Source of the DNA: Rutidosis leptorrhynchoides
Taxonomy: Eukaryota > Streptophyta > Magnoliopsida > Asterales > Asteraceae
Assembly: GCF_046630445.1 (NCBI RefSeq)
Contig: NC_092340.1
Location: 36,726,001 to 36,790,000 of the forward strand
Direction of reading: 5' to 3'
DNA: 64,000 bases
The notes beneath the pieces were generated by a model that worked only from the letters and a program-made list of their open reading frames with translations, searched no databases and was not told the DNA's origin. Below, in pieces: positions 49,957 to 61,434 of this stretch. Positions within the stretch are counted from its first letter, which is position 1. Each line of letters opens with the position of its first letter. The translations under genes and the position numbers were made by a program.

Positions 49957-50346
49957 GAATACCGTTGATTAGTATTTTTAATAATACTAACCATGATATG
50001 GAATAAGGATAGAGAGAAATTTTCCTTGACTCGCCTTAAATTCTTTATGCCATAATGTCGGAACGTTCATATGAGTCACCGTAATATAATCCCGGAAATT
50101 ATATTACCCTAATTCTCATGTGCATTCGACATTATTTCACTAAGTCAAGGTGGCGTGTCAATTAAATTAAACAACGTGAGGTTAAGATGAAATAAGAGTA
50201 GATATGAGTAGAAACGTTCGAGTATAAATGCACAAGTAGTCAAGTAATTCCTACTTCAAGTCTATATGCCGATTGTAGTCTAGATTCACTAATGTACCCT
50301 ACGACTCGGGGTTGACACCAATGAACTCTAAATCCCTACAACCAAC
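49957..50346 (-). other. Tekay 5' leader
   Basis: Untranslated leader between primer site and gag, with no recognisable frame. On the plus strand there are inverted CATAATGTCG and CGACATTAT words about 75 bp apart (50051 and 50127), which could fold the leader RNA. Confidence 0.6.
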
Positions 50347-50358
50347 GCTCTGATACCA
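50347..50358 (-). other. Tekay primer binding site (tRNA-iMet type)
   Basis: The complement TGGTATCAGAGC lies two bases inside the 5' LTR, matching the 3' end of initiator-Met tRNA. Confidence 0.9.
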
Positions 50359-50360
50359 TC

Positions 50361-52664
50361 TGTAGCGACCCGACCAAATCATGTTTGACGGCGCCGACTA
50401 CTTAGGTCCCGTTACGTGGTCATAAGTCTTTAACATGACGTTTGACCAAAATATGTCGCTTTCATTTCATAAGTAAAAGGATGTTTCAAGTTTACAAATG
50501 TAGTTCAAAAGACTAGTCACATTACAATGTTTAACGTACGAATGAAACCTATGCGACACAATTTAAAGTAGTCAAAAGATGCTCCAACTATGCATGTATA
50601 CTCGACATCCAAGCAAGTATCAAAAAGAGTGCGGAAGCATGTATCAAGTAGCGCTCAAGACCTGAGAAAACATATAGAAAACTGTCAACGAAAACGTTGG
50701 TGAAATCATAGGTGTTTTAGCAAACGTTGCATTTGAACCACAAGATTTAATATAATATGATTATCAAAATCATTTGCATTCCAAAGTTGTTATTTGTTTC
50801 GCGGGCACCCAATTATCAAACTTAACTGTTTTGCACCTTTTGCGTAGTGTTAGAACATACACTAGACCCGAAAATATATTTCATCCGCTAACGGTAGCGA
50901 ACCGTCCGAATGAGGCTCGTCAAGCCCATGTGATCACATAATATAAGTTCACATTTACACCCTGCAAGTGTAACTAATGATAATTGAATTGAGGCTTTTT
51001 GTTCAAACCCGTACGTGGAATGTTCTTTTCCGTACTTGTGTTCAAAGTGTAAAAGTATGATACGTATATGTTTCTCATCCCATAGTTTAAAGCATAAAAG
51101 TTGTTTGAAAGATGGGACTATGATCTCACCTTGAGTGCACGTATGAAAAGTACTTCACAAAGTAACGTGTGCAAAGGACAATGCTAGTCTTGACCTAAAC
51201 AAATAGGTCGTATCAATAACGGTAAACACGATAGGTCAAAGATGTTCAATTAGTCCTATGGCTCGTTACGACTCGATTATGTAGCATGTGAATCAAATTG
51301 TCAAGTTTCATGCAAGATACTAGTATAGAAACAAGTTAGAAAGATTGCACAATCATTTGGTTAAGTTTGACAAAAAGTCAAACTTTGGTCGGGTCAAAGT
51401 CAACGAAAAAGTCAACACGTTCGGGTCGGGTCCCGAACTATTTTTCTGTGTTAGTTATTCATATATAAGCATGTTAGAACAAATTTCATGTGAATCGGAG
51501 GTCCATAGCATGCCACACATTTTTCGTATATTGGACAAGGTGGTCAGAAGCTGGACACGCCTTATATCGCGCCGCGACAAAGGCTGGCCGCGCCGCGGCA
51601 TTACACGCGAGCTGGTGCCTGGCCAGTTTCAGTTTTCTAAGTCTCAACCCAAAACCTTTTTATGCATAAAACACAAACCGCAAACACTTAGAACTTGCAT
51701 CTTATATCGTTGGAAAGCTCTTTTGACAAGGAAAACAACTAAGCACATTTCAACAACCAAAAACATCATTTGTAACAATCGGCTTTCCAAAATAAATGAT
51801 CAATTAATGTTCACCATAAATGCTCAAGTTCATAAATGCACAAAATAGGATTCGGGAATTAAATGCATCAATATAACGCGCCGTTTCGTAGGTAATCAAG
51901 CATACAATACAACTAACTACTTACTAACAACAATTCATGGCATTCAATACATCAAAAGTTCATTTCAAGTTCATCAAACCCTAACCCAAATTCACCAAAA
52001 TCACTAATCAAGTTTATGAAGTTTTCTAAAACAACCTACACATCAAATTGAAGCTAGTGATGTTAGGAACACATTTAATACATGCATTTATAACATTTAA
52101 CAACATTTAAGCAACCAAAGCATCAATCAAACACACCAAACTTTCAAGTTCATGCTAGTTATCAAAAATAACAAGATCGAACATATAAATCATATATTCA
52201 TGTTAGACTTGAGCCATAGACACTAATTAACAACTTTATAAGTTAAAAAAACATCAAGAAAACAAAATCTAGTTATTTTAGAAAGTTACCCAAATGAGAT
52301 GTAATCGGTATGGAATCGAAGAGGAAGTTGCAAGGATTCCAAATATGTAATTTGTTTTGATTGAAGCTTTCTTGAACGAATTTAGATGATGATTCTTGGT
52401 GATGGAGTTTTAGAGATAGTTTGAAAGTGTTAAAAGAAAAGAGAAAAGAAATTGATAAAGTGAATGGAGGAGATGGAGTGTTGACCTTTGACCTAGTCAA
52501 AGGTTTGGTACTTTGGCAAGTTTGGTCCCTCTAGTTTCATTCGGGTGCGGGAATTACCTAAACGAGATATTTTTAAAACGTGTATTAACGAGGGATGTCA
52601 TAAACATATAACGGAATTTAAATAGTTAAACGGAAAAGTAAACGGAAAAAGACGGGATGTTACA
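50361..52664 (-). repeat. 5' LTR of the Tekay-like element
   Basis: TGTAGCGACCCGACC...GGGATGTTACA, 2304 bp, partner of 43127-45434. On the minus strand it should carry the element promoter; I do not see a clear TATA box. Confidence 0.95.
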
Positions 52665-52670
52665 GTCATC

Positions 52671-53948
52671 ACAATAATTTTTAGTATTAAAATTACTATC
52701 ATTATCACCATTATTACTAAAAGTAACCGTACTTTAAATTCTATCAAAATTTCTTGTAAAATTAGTATTATTATTGAAATTAATATTTTTAATAAAATTA
52801 TCATTTTTATAATTATCTTTATTAAAAAGTGTCATTATTAAAATTAACTTATTAACAATACTATTATTATTATTATTATTATTACATATCACTATATTCT
52901 TATTAATAAAAGGATGGTAATTAAACTATATATAAAAGATATCAATTAATATATTTTATATATTCTTTATCATAAATAAACTTTAATATATTAAAATGTC
53001 ATAACGAATGATAAATATTAGTATATATAAAAAATATATATTAAATTTATCTAATATAACACATAAAAATAACAAATAAAGTCATTAATAATATATAAAC
53101 TTGTTCAATTACCATTATACATGTTAATATATATATACTTGATATAGGTTCGTGAATCCGAGGTCAACTCTGTACTTGTTCAGTGCCATCCTATGCATAT
53201 TTACTACAAACTATCGTATCGTATCGTGAGTTTCATTTGCTCCCTTTTTATCTATATTTTTGGGCTGAGAATACATGTACTATTTTTATAACTGATAGAC
53301 ACAAGTACAAACTATTATGCGACCAACATGAGTACTTTTATTGTGTTGATATGTAACATGTTATTGTGTTCATATGAAACATGCAAAACCCTGCTTTGTA
53401 ATATCATTAATTGCTAGATAAATAAGAGGCAAACGGAATCATTATAAATAGCGCTATTGGGAGTAACGTCTCGCACTGTTGACCTCAGGTCAATTGGTGG
53501 TATAATAATGATCTCGACAATTACATATGTATTGTCTCGGGATAAAATCGTTTAGTTTTGATATTATACGCTCATGGCATACTTTTGATATACATGATAT
53601 ATCGTCTTTTATTAAATCTTGTGATCTATTACTGAAATCATTATTTATGACAAACCTATGAACTCACTCAACCTCGTGTTGACTTTTTAAAGCATGTTTA
53701 TTCTCAGGTACTTAAATATTGCTTCCGCTGTATATTTGCTGCTTTGATGATGATTGCTTGCTATGCTTGGAGTCTTCATTACATATCATATCAATTAAGA
53801 ACATTTAATGCTCTAAATACAATGTAATCTATTTATCTTCAGCTGCAAAACTCAATAAAACGTCTCATATAGAGTCGTTCTCGTTTATACATCTGTGATT
53901 TGATATAATTAGTCACAAATACCCCATGCCCTATTTGGGGGTGTGACA
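52671..53948 (+). repeat. 3' LTR of plus-strand element, second part
   Basis: Resumes the LTR begun at 37557. Its end is the reverse complement, in style, of the start of the minus-strand LTRs (TTCGTGAATCCGAGGTCAAC, ATCTTGTGATCT, CTCAGGTACTTAAATATTGCTTCCGC). It ends GGGGTGTGACA, which pairs with the start TGTGAT. No gene. Confidence 0.65.
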
Positions 53949-55307
53949 CCTACTTACTTGCAATCACTTACACCAATACCTCATACACGGTAGCATTTAA
54001 ATTAGCATACCATTTCAAAGTACAACGCTAAATTCCCAAAGTCACGAGCTAGCACAAACGATAGCATATAACACGAACAATATATTATGCTATATCACTA
54101 CACATAATCATGGTTGACCAAAACACAAAGGGAACGATTATCGCGAATGAACCGTTAGCCACGCAGATGCCACTAGTATTCATCACTAGTCCCTTGGGTG
54201 GTATCGACGCCCGAACTTAAAACCCACCCGTCACATGAAATGTGGTATCGAACGCCCAAACTTTAAACCCACACTTCACGCCCGCACACATATATATGAT
54301 ATGGTATCGAACGCCCGAACTTTAAACCCATATCACATGCCACACATGAGAATGCGGTATCGAACGCCCGAACTTTAAGCCCTCATCCCATGCTAACACG
54401 ATGTGGTATCGCATGCCCGAACTTAAACCCACATCGCATTTCACACAAGTAAATACATTACATACACACATGTATAATTATTCCACTCATCTTATTGCCT
54501 TTTGGTGAATGCTAAATCGAGCTCGCAACCTTCAACGTAACGCACCTATTACATTATACACAATATTAATCACACATTCAAGTTGGTGAACCAACTTACT
54601 CGCCACCCAAGTGTCATTTTGACCCATCTCAAGGTTAGCACACCCATTTTGGGTCATCAACACACCCAAATAACACCCACTTACTTAATATCAAAGTGTG
54701 CTAGTGATTAACTAACCAATTAAGACTCATAAACACCAATTAACACTTTGAAACCCTAGGTTAGTTATTATTGAGTCTTCATGACTCAATCTTACCCAAG
54801 AACCCTCAAAATCATCAATATTAGGTTTTATGTTCATCACTAACCCAAACCCTAACCCTTAAACAAATTAAAATAAGGAAATCAAGATTAGAGCATACCA
54901 CCACACTCAAAACGTAGCTAGTGATTAGACGAACAACTTTAACACACGCGCTTTGGCCCGAAATCAACTTCCTCCTCCTTGATTTGAGCTTTCTCTCACT
55001 AAATGGGTTTCTCACTCTAGAATTGAATGGAAGAGATGATAAGGTTGGTGGATGTGAATTAAAGACTCCACCCAGCCTTTTAGTGGCTTTAAATCCGGCC
55101 TCAAGTGAAAAGATCAAAATGCCCCACGTTCAATTTAAATTAGAAACAGAAATCTGTCAACAGGAAGAGTGCGCCACGCGCACACTTAATAGTGCACGGC
55201 GCGCACCTATGGTCTGAACAGGTTCTGCCTCTGTTTAATCACCCACTGTCATCCACACTTTAAGTACCCTATTTACACCTCTGTACAATAAATATTCGGG
55301 TCTTACA
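53949..55307 (-). repeat. partial minus-strand LTR
   Basis: Ends on the plus strand with ATTCGGGTCTTACA, which on the minus strand reads TGTAAGACCCGAAT, a chromovirus-like LTR start. The other side is cut by the nested stack at 53948, so its remainder should lie to the left of the whole nest, beyond the window. It holds a short tandem array (54200-54432). The overlapping frames at 54821-55217 are not supported. Confidence 0.5.
54200..54432. repeat. imperfect tandem repeat, five units of 44-59 bp
   Basis: Units begin GGTATCGAACGCCCGAACTT at 54200 (one base shorter), 54244, 54303, 54356 and 54404, each followed by TTAAACCCA-like text and a variable part. Confidence 0.8.
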
Positions 55308-55530
55308 TTTGAAGAGTGTAGTTGGCTTAAGACTTAAGAGAGTCATCTATGTCATTGTAACAATTTGTTTTATAGTTAATTTCTCTCTTTGGGCCCCGTG
55401 GTTTTTCTATTGTTTTGGAGTTTTCACGTTAAATTCTTGAGTTGTGGATTGTTCTTATTTCTTTACTTTCTTTTATTGAGCGTGTGTTGGGAACTAGTGA
55501 AACCATTTTTCCCAACAATTTCAAACCAAC
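55308..55530 (+). repeat. copia LTR-like remnant
   Basis: The text has a T-rich stretch (TTTCTTTACTTTCTTTTATTGAGCGTG) followed by TTGGGAACTAGTGAAACC and TTCCCAACAATT, in the style of a copia LTR 3' end. I see no primer site after it. Weak call. Confidence 0.3.
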
Positions 55531-56110
55531 TATTGTGGAATGTCGCTAATGACGTACGTCACGCCACGCCATGTCGCGTCATGTGCAACGCATGGAGAAT
55601 AGCACACGAGCTTGCCGGGAACCTAATGGTGTTCACGTGAAACAACGTGATGCCCAGCTAAACGGTTAAACGCGTGCTTTCAAGTCAACCCCACGCGATT
55701 GGTAGCGTGACGTCCTCACAGGGTTGACTTGGTATTGCTGAACTGGACTATATCCCTACATTTCAGGAAGGTGGAGAACGTGGAGTAGGTTGTAGGCATG
55801 ATTAGAAGGTTCTAGTGGCAGTTACAGATCGCGGGTGCTATTATAATGGTTATCATGCATAACCGTCAATTATCAATCTATAAATAGCACCCCCAGGCCT
55901 CATTCGAAGGCTAATCGAATTACTGATCAACTCGCACATACTAATCTTCTTTTGAAGCTTACCTTGGAGGCTCGGCAAAAGACAAACAACACCACCACAT
56001 CCATATCCCATTTAACCGGAGGAACCCCTTCCAAAGGTTAAATTCTCCTTTTAATTTACTTGCATTCAAACCGAACAATTTTGGTTTGATCAGTCGCCTA
56101 TATCAGAAAC
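55531..56110 (+). promoter_or_regulatory. LTR-like or promoter-like block with TATA box
   Basis: More GC-rich than its surroundings. CTATAAATAG at 55878-55887 is a good plant TATA box, and downstream text (CCTCATTCGAAGG...CCGGAGGAACCCC) has the look of the R-U5 part of a Ty3 LTR. No coding frame follows, so a solo or partial LTR is likelier than a gene promoter. Confidence 0.35.
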
Positions 56111-57040
56111 ATAAGCACATTTTTACGTCAATAAAGGAAGGACAAAACGATTCATACATAGAATTCATCATAACGGAAATGAATTTTGAGACTTGAACAA
56201 AAACTCAGGGTTTGAGTGGTAAATGAGTTATACTTGAGGGTGTATACTTCAACTAATTTTTTATTCTGGAAAGAGGTAAATACGAGATTTTTCTCCAATT
56301 GGTTGGTTTTACATTTTATCTTATTCTAATACTTTTATTAACATTACATATTAAAAAAACGTAATTAGATTTAGGTTATATAAAATATATAAAAATAAAA
56401 AATTATTTGAAAAATGGGGTGTGATTGATAGTGACGGTCCATATGATCTGTTTGCTTATGCATTTGCCCTTTTAAAGTTTTTTATGAACCATGATGATGA
56501 ATGATGATCCACGAGTTTTATATTTATTTCGCACTACGCTTGTTCATTTTCCTTATAATTTTACAATAATCATCGCCTCATGAGATGTTTCAGCAAAAGG
56601 ACATGATTTTTGCCTAATGATTGCATATTCATTTTATCTTATTTCAAAACAAAGATTATTATTCATTATCTTTAACGACAGATACTAAAGTTTATGTTTT
56701 GTTTAATAAAAATTCATTATTCATAACAAAAAACATAATACTCAACTATAACATTTTCATAACTTGCCTCATGTTTAAATTTAACTATCATTAAATCCCT
56801 CTAGCGCTATTGAGGAATGCGAGAGCGGAGCCCCCTACCGCATTCAATCCACAATCGGAGCAAGAAACCTTCATTTCATTCGCTGAAGGATCTAAACTTG
56901 ACCTTCAGATCATGAGATAACTCGAATACGTCGAATGCAACTGAGTAATTTTATTATCTTGAACGAATAGAGTGTATTAGGATGAAACTAACTAGAGGTA
57001 GAGCTTGTAGTTGAAGCTTATGCACAAGAGCTGGAGCTGA
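56111..57040. other. no gene seen
   Basis: AT-rich intergenic DNA with no long frame, recognisable repeat or RNA gene. Confidence 0.5.
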
Positions 57041-57091
57041 AACTGGAACTTACTTTTGAAGCTGGTAGCTGTAGCTTATTATTTTTTATAA

Positions 57092-57435
57092 GTGTTTGGT
57101 AAAGAGTTAGAAGACTTTCCGCTCATCTCCCGCATTCGACTTGAAAGCGATAGGCTTTTTCAAAACCATAAGCTTATTTTTAAATTCATAAGCTCTAATT
57201 TTTTTAGTCGAATGCGGGAGATGAGCCTAATTTTTTTCATAAACTACTAAAAAGCGATAGACTTATTATTCACAAGCCTATTGCAAGCCTATCACTCTCT
57301 TTTAGTCGGAGTAACTTGAGCTTATTTTTAAATTCATAAGCTCTAATTTTTTTCATAAACTACTAAAAGTAGTAGCTTATTTTTTAAGGGAGCTTATTAT
57401 TTTCATATGCTATACTTTTTGTATTTACCAAACAA
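57092..57435. mobile_element. MITE-like repeat (hAT-type style)
   Basis: GTTTGGTAAA (57094-57103) and TTTACCAAAC (57424-57433) form inverted ends. The interior is rich in AGCTTATTTTT and CATAAGCTACTAAA words, as in small non-autonomous hAT-like elements of plants. A perfect 20-bp inverted repeat, CTCATCTCCCGCATTCGACT at 57122 and its complement at 57206, lies inside. Related AGCTTAT text continues to about 57520, so true ends may be wider. Confidence 0.5.
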
Positions 57436-57913
57436 AGCTAATGATTTAAAGCTTATTCAAAACCATAAGTTCAAACTCATATAAGCTCTTATAGACTCCA
57501 ACAAGCCGGTGTGCCGAACACATCCTCAAGTAGAAAAACATTATCTTTTCACTCGCTTAAAAAACATAATACTCCATATAATGTTGAAGGCTTCTTGTAC
57601 ATATTTCATTGTATTAAGCGATCGTCATTATATGGCCCATATATAATCCATATAAGCACAAACAAGGGAGCTAAAAAAAGTTAAAACAAGAAAAACTGTA
57701 TGCTATTTTGATGACGTTGAGAAAGAACAAATGTAGAAAAAACATATCATAGCAAAATACCAACTATTGAAATAAAATCCATCCATAAGCATCATATCAT
57801 ATAACCGGCAACTAAAAAGAAACATAACAGGGTTTTCCGACTATTCAAAACAACAAAACTAAATGCAACGTCAAACTTACAATACCGCGTTGACTGTAGA
57901 AACTGCTAAAAAC

Positions 57914-59687
57914 TTAAATGATTCCAATCTTGTTTGCAACATCCAAAGCATCATAATCTGGAGTTAACCGAACATATGCCTTTTTTGTTCCATCAGGTCT
58001 GCATTACAATTGAACAAAACGTAACAAAGTGCATCTTGAAGCATGTTCTCCAAAACATTGAGCATACAAAAAAATAAAAATCGTGGTAAAAATGGACAAA
58101 TGGAAACGTTGAAAATCAAAAAACATTAATCAACTTACAATTAATGAAGCAACTCTACATTTTCACAGACATAAAAAACAATTCTAATTAAAAGCATAAA
58201 TCTTTACACCAACACATCAGTTTTTAAAGGTTTATTTGGGTTATACTTCATCTCAAACAGGTCAGCTGGAAATAAAATATAGCTAAAAAGTGAACAGTTC
58301 AAATGGGTAAAACAATTTCAAATTGGTAGATTGGGTACAGTAATAACATAGCTTCAGTAATCATATTATATAGAATTAAAGCTTTAAATAGTTATGATTT
58401 AGAGTCATACCTGATCAAAGTGTTTACTTTTTTGGTCTGAATGTCATACATCTTTTTCACAGCAGCTTTAATCTTTTTCTTGTCCGCACGGATGTCGACA
58501 ATGAAGACAAGAGTGTTGTTGTCTTCAATCTTTTTCATTGCTGATTCAGTGGTCAACGGGTACTTAAGAATCTGATAATGGTCCAATTTGTTTCGGGGAG
58601 GTGCACTGATGCGTGGGTATTTTGGGTCCCTCTCTTTCTTCAATGTCTTTGGGCGGTGAAAGGTAACCTTGGTTCGGACCTTCTTTGCCTTCTTTTTGAA
58701 TGTAGAACCGGTCTTCACAGCCTTGGCTGTCTTCAAAGCTTGTGCCTTTGCATCACCTTTCTTTGTGACGTCTGCAAGAAAAAAAACATACGCATTAGTG
58801 TAACTGTTGATCTGATACATAATATCATGGGGTTGTTCGGGTGGACTTAGGTTTGTAGCTTATTGCTTATAAACAAATAAGCTAGAAAATGGAGGTCATT
58901 TTAAAATTATGAAACTTCCTTCACAAATACGCAATAAAATTATCGAAACACTAAAACGTGTAACAAGAAATTATAGTAAGCTCATCCAAACACCTCTTAA
59001 ATGATAAAAAAGCTATACAAACAAATGAAGTAAACGAGCAATACACTGAGTAGCAACGATTGACAATCGATAGACTCCTACAAATACATCTACAAGAAGA
59101 ATTCACACTTACATTTTTATGAGCCAATCAGAGTCGTTCATATAAGCAAGTCCACAAGTGTACACACAGTTCTATATATAATATACACGGAGTAGTATAT
59201 AGTTTATACTCCGTAATATGCACATCATGATATATACTCTACATAATTACTATTTTATAAATGACTACAGTCACAACTTAATGAATTATTACTCCATACA
59301 TCATTAAGAGAACCTAATGATACTTAACCTAATTCACTGTATGGTCTAGTATACAAGCTTTACATAAATAGATGAAATTCAAAAAAAATAATCTACTTGT
59401 AATCTATAAATGTAAGTTTTGTATCAAAAACATTATCTAGATATATACTTTATCACTAATTCACTATCATGCACTAATCATTTTCAGTTTACAAAAATAA
59501 AAACAATTTGATCGAAAATTCATACACAGAAGTATCAAAAATAAATTTTCCCCTTTTAAAACCTAGTTCAGATGTCCATTGCTCAATAGCTAAAATTATA
59601 TAAGTATAAATAACTTATACAGTAATAGAACCACGAATATAAATATAATGAGCTGTTTAAATGAAGAATCAAACCTTTAGGTGCCAT
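57914..59687 (-). CDS. RPL23A: ribosomal protein uL23 (L23a), large cytosolic subunit
   Basis: The CDS joins 59675-59687, 58411-58771 and 57914-57998 on the minus strand: 459 bases, 152 residues plus stop, close to the family's usual length of about 154. All joints have GT/AG ends. Exon 1 gives only MAPK and one base. Exon 2 has a basic N-terminal arm ([34 protein letters not shown]) and most of the L23 domain ([35 protein letters not shown]). Exon 3 ends in [17 protein letters not shown]. uL23 binds 25S rRNA at the peptide exit tunnel and is a docking site for nascent-chain factors. The frame running past the exon 2 donor and acceptor (58392-58820) is intronic. Confidence 0.95.
58772..59674 (-). 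other. RPL23A intron 1, with small repeats
   Basis: 903 bp. It holds ACGGAGTAGTATATAGTTTATACTCCGTA near 59188 (imperfect inverted repeat, MITE-like ends ACTCCGT) and TTATTGCTTATAAACAAATAAGCT near 58860. No coding content. Confidence 0.5.
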
Positions 59688-59855
59688 TGCTACTCCAATA
59701 ACAGATAATCTGAAATTTATAAAAATGAAAAGCAAACAAATTAGAAGATAGAATCAAATCTATAAATATGTAGATGCAGGTACATACAAATAGAGAGCAT
59801 CAACAAAAAGTGCGACTGCATACCCTGCAAAACGGTGATGAAGAGTTGGGCGCGG
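59688..59855 (-). other. RPL23A 5' UTR with a leader intron
   Basis: On the minus strand a TTTCAG acceptor lies 25 bp upstream of the ATG (near 59712), and a CAGG/GTATGC donor lies near 59823. This predicts a leader intron of about 110 bp between two short UTR exons, common in plant ribosomal protein genes. No alternative ATG precedes the chosen start in the spliced leader. Confidence 0.55.
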
Positions 59856-59980
59856 CAACTAGGGTTTCAGCGTATGGTGAGAAGATTTATACTCGTGGTA
59901 GGCGAAACAAAAAGTTTAAATGGGCCGCAGTGTCTTTGTAACTATCTTTATTTGGGTCGGGGCCCAATTACTAAGCCCAA
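59856..59980 (-). promoter_or_regulatory. RPL23A promoter with TATA, telo-box and site II words
   Basis: On the minus strand: TATAAAT at 59891-59885; a telo-box AAACCCTA at 59867-59860 just downstream, near the likely start; and site II-type words (TGGGCY) at 59966-59961 and 59979-59974, plus the opposite orientation at 59921-59926. Telo-box plus site II is the known pattern of ribosomal-protein and other growth genes, bound by TCP-type factors. The call rests on motif identity and spacing. Confidence 0.7.
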
Positions 59981-59989
59981 TAGCTTAGG

Positions 59990-61434
59990 CACGGTCACGG
60001 AGTCACGGTGAGCTGACAAATTTACACTAGAAAAACAATTGGTGCTAGTTGGGATACAATTCGTGGGCATAAACTGATATTAGTACAAAGAGGGTGTGTT
60101 ATGGTCATGTGTATCCGTATACAAGTTATTGGTTCGATTCGAAAGTGTGAATGAACTTTTAAAGTTAGGTTTATGTCAGGTTGTAAACAAATAATTTTCC
60201 GCACGATACTAGTTACCAGGGCTTTGAATGTTACGTGTACGCGTTGGAACTCATCGAACACGTTCACAAGTTCACATGTGAAACGCTGGGAATTCAACTT
60301 GGTGTTTCAAAGTTAGTGTTAGACGATTTCTGGGAAGTTCGAAAGCACTTCAGAAAAAATGAGCAAATATACAACACTGTCAATGGTGGAGCGAAGAACC
60401 GGACAAATCTGCTCCACATTAACTTTGATTAGGGATGACAATGGATCTAACAAAATCCGAGATCTCTGGGGACCCGCGCCCGTGATGGGCGGATAAATTC
60501 AAAAATCTTTACTCGCAGGTGGGTGATGGATGTAATCTTGTACACAATGACGGGTCGCGGATGAGTGATGGATGTAATTCCGTTGAAGGTGAAATCCGAT
60601 CCGAAAATACGTAATACTCGTTTAAATAATTCACAGATATATCCGCTCTAAATGGGTGGAAATCGCCACCTTGAACAAATGGTCAATACGTAATAATTTA
60701 CTCCGTATAATTTTCTACATTCCCCATATCATTTTGGTATCAAACTTTTTAGTTATTAAAGCATCACACAACTACACATTATGTGTATTATATAATCAAA
60801 GCATGTTGTTTGTTTCTTTTATTAGACTATCTTAATAAATCTAATTTTTATTTTATCACTTTAGTAATTCGTCAACTATGATTGGTTTTAGCAACTAAAT
60901 TTTGATTGTTAATTTAAAACATTGTAAATTCACATGTATTAGCAAAAATAAAATAAAAAATAAAGTATAATTAATGAGCATTGTCACTCCTACCATTCTC
61001 TTCAATTCCCTGCAGCTCAACTGCTCAAGGAAGGAGGTTCAAAGTATAAATTGTTGGCACTGTTCTTAAAATAAGTAAGATACATGTGTTAATTAAACAA
61101 CAAAAAGGACACTTCAATGGGCTGTTGCATTGTCTCAATAAAAAGAAAAGAACCAAAACTTTTATTGTTCAGCAAAGCTTTAATTCTTTTAGTTAATGAA
61201 TTACAAACATGATGATTTATACCACACTAGAACCACACATCCAAACTACATCAATCAAACGACATAAATCAATTGCATAGCATATCATTGTTGGACATAT
61301 CGTCTTGTTGTCTGGGTACCATAACAAAATCTAACTCACACAAAGAACAGCTTAAGAACACTACATACTTTATAAAGTACTACCTTACCAAAAATGAGTA
61401 TTATAATTAGAATTATATATAAACCGGCACAAAC
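59990..61434. other. intergenic region between TSR2 and RPL23A
   Basis: No convincing gene. A plus-strand frame at 60187-60432 is listed separately. From 60431 to 60690 the text GGGATGACAATGGATCTAAC and GGGGACCCGC, with repeated GGGTGATGGATGTAAT words, looks like a dispersed repeat remnant. The part from about 61190 should hold the TSR2 3' UTR. Confidence 0.45.
60187..60432 (+). pseudogene. unrecognised open frame, 81 codons, no ATG
   Basis: The frame is open from after a TAA at 60184 to TAG 60430-60432, beginning TNNFPHDTSYQGF and containing YALELIEHVHKFTCETLG and LVLDDFWEVRKHFRKNE. The composition looks protein-like (balanced charge, no repeats). It has no start and no splice partner that I can see, so it may be a gene fragment or a chance frame. 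No family recognised. Confidence 0.25.

Larger units (their letters stand above)
43127..52664 (-). mobile_element. full-length Ty3 chromovirus (Tekay-like)
   Basis: Two LTRs (43127-45434 and 50361-52664) enclose, on the minus strand, primer site, gag, protease, RT, RNase H, integrase and a C-terminal chromodomain-like segment. The flanking 5-bp target duplication GTCAT is exact (43122-43126 and 52665-52669). By eye the LTRs differ at about 35 places over 2.3 kb, roughly 1.5%, so the insertion is fairly young. It landed inside the end of the minus-strand LTR. Coding is broken by a gag frameshift and at least four stops, so it is not autonomous now. Confidence 0.95.

Noticed and set aside
54200-54432. 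CRISPR-like array of spaced repeats
   Set aside because: Units are imperfect, steps vary from 44 to 59 bp, the setting is a plant LTR and no cas genes occur.
54821-55217. Overlapping 98-codon frames on opposite strands
   Set aside because: They lie in LTR sequence that ends at 55307 and have no domain or splice context.
58578-58850. 90-codon plus-strand frame opposite RPL23A exon 2
   Set aside because: Shadow of the RPL23A exon, whose protein is recognised over its full length.
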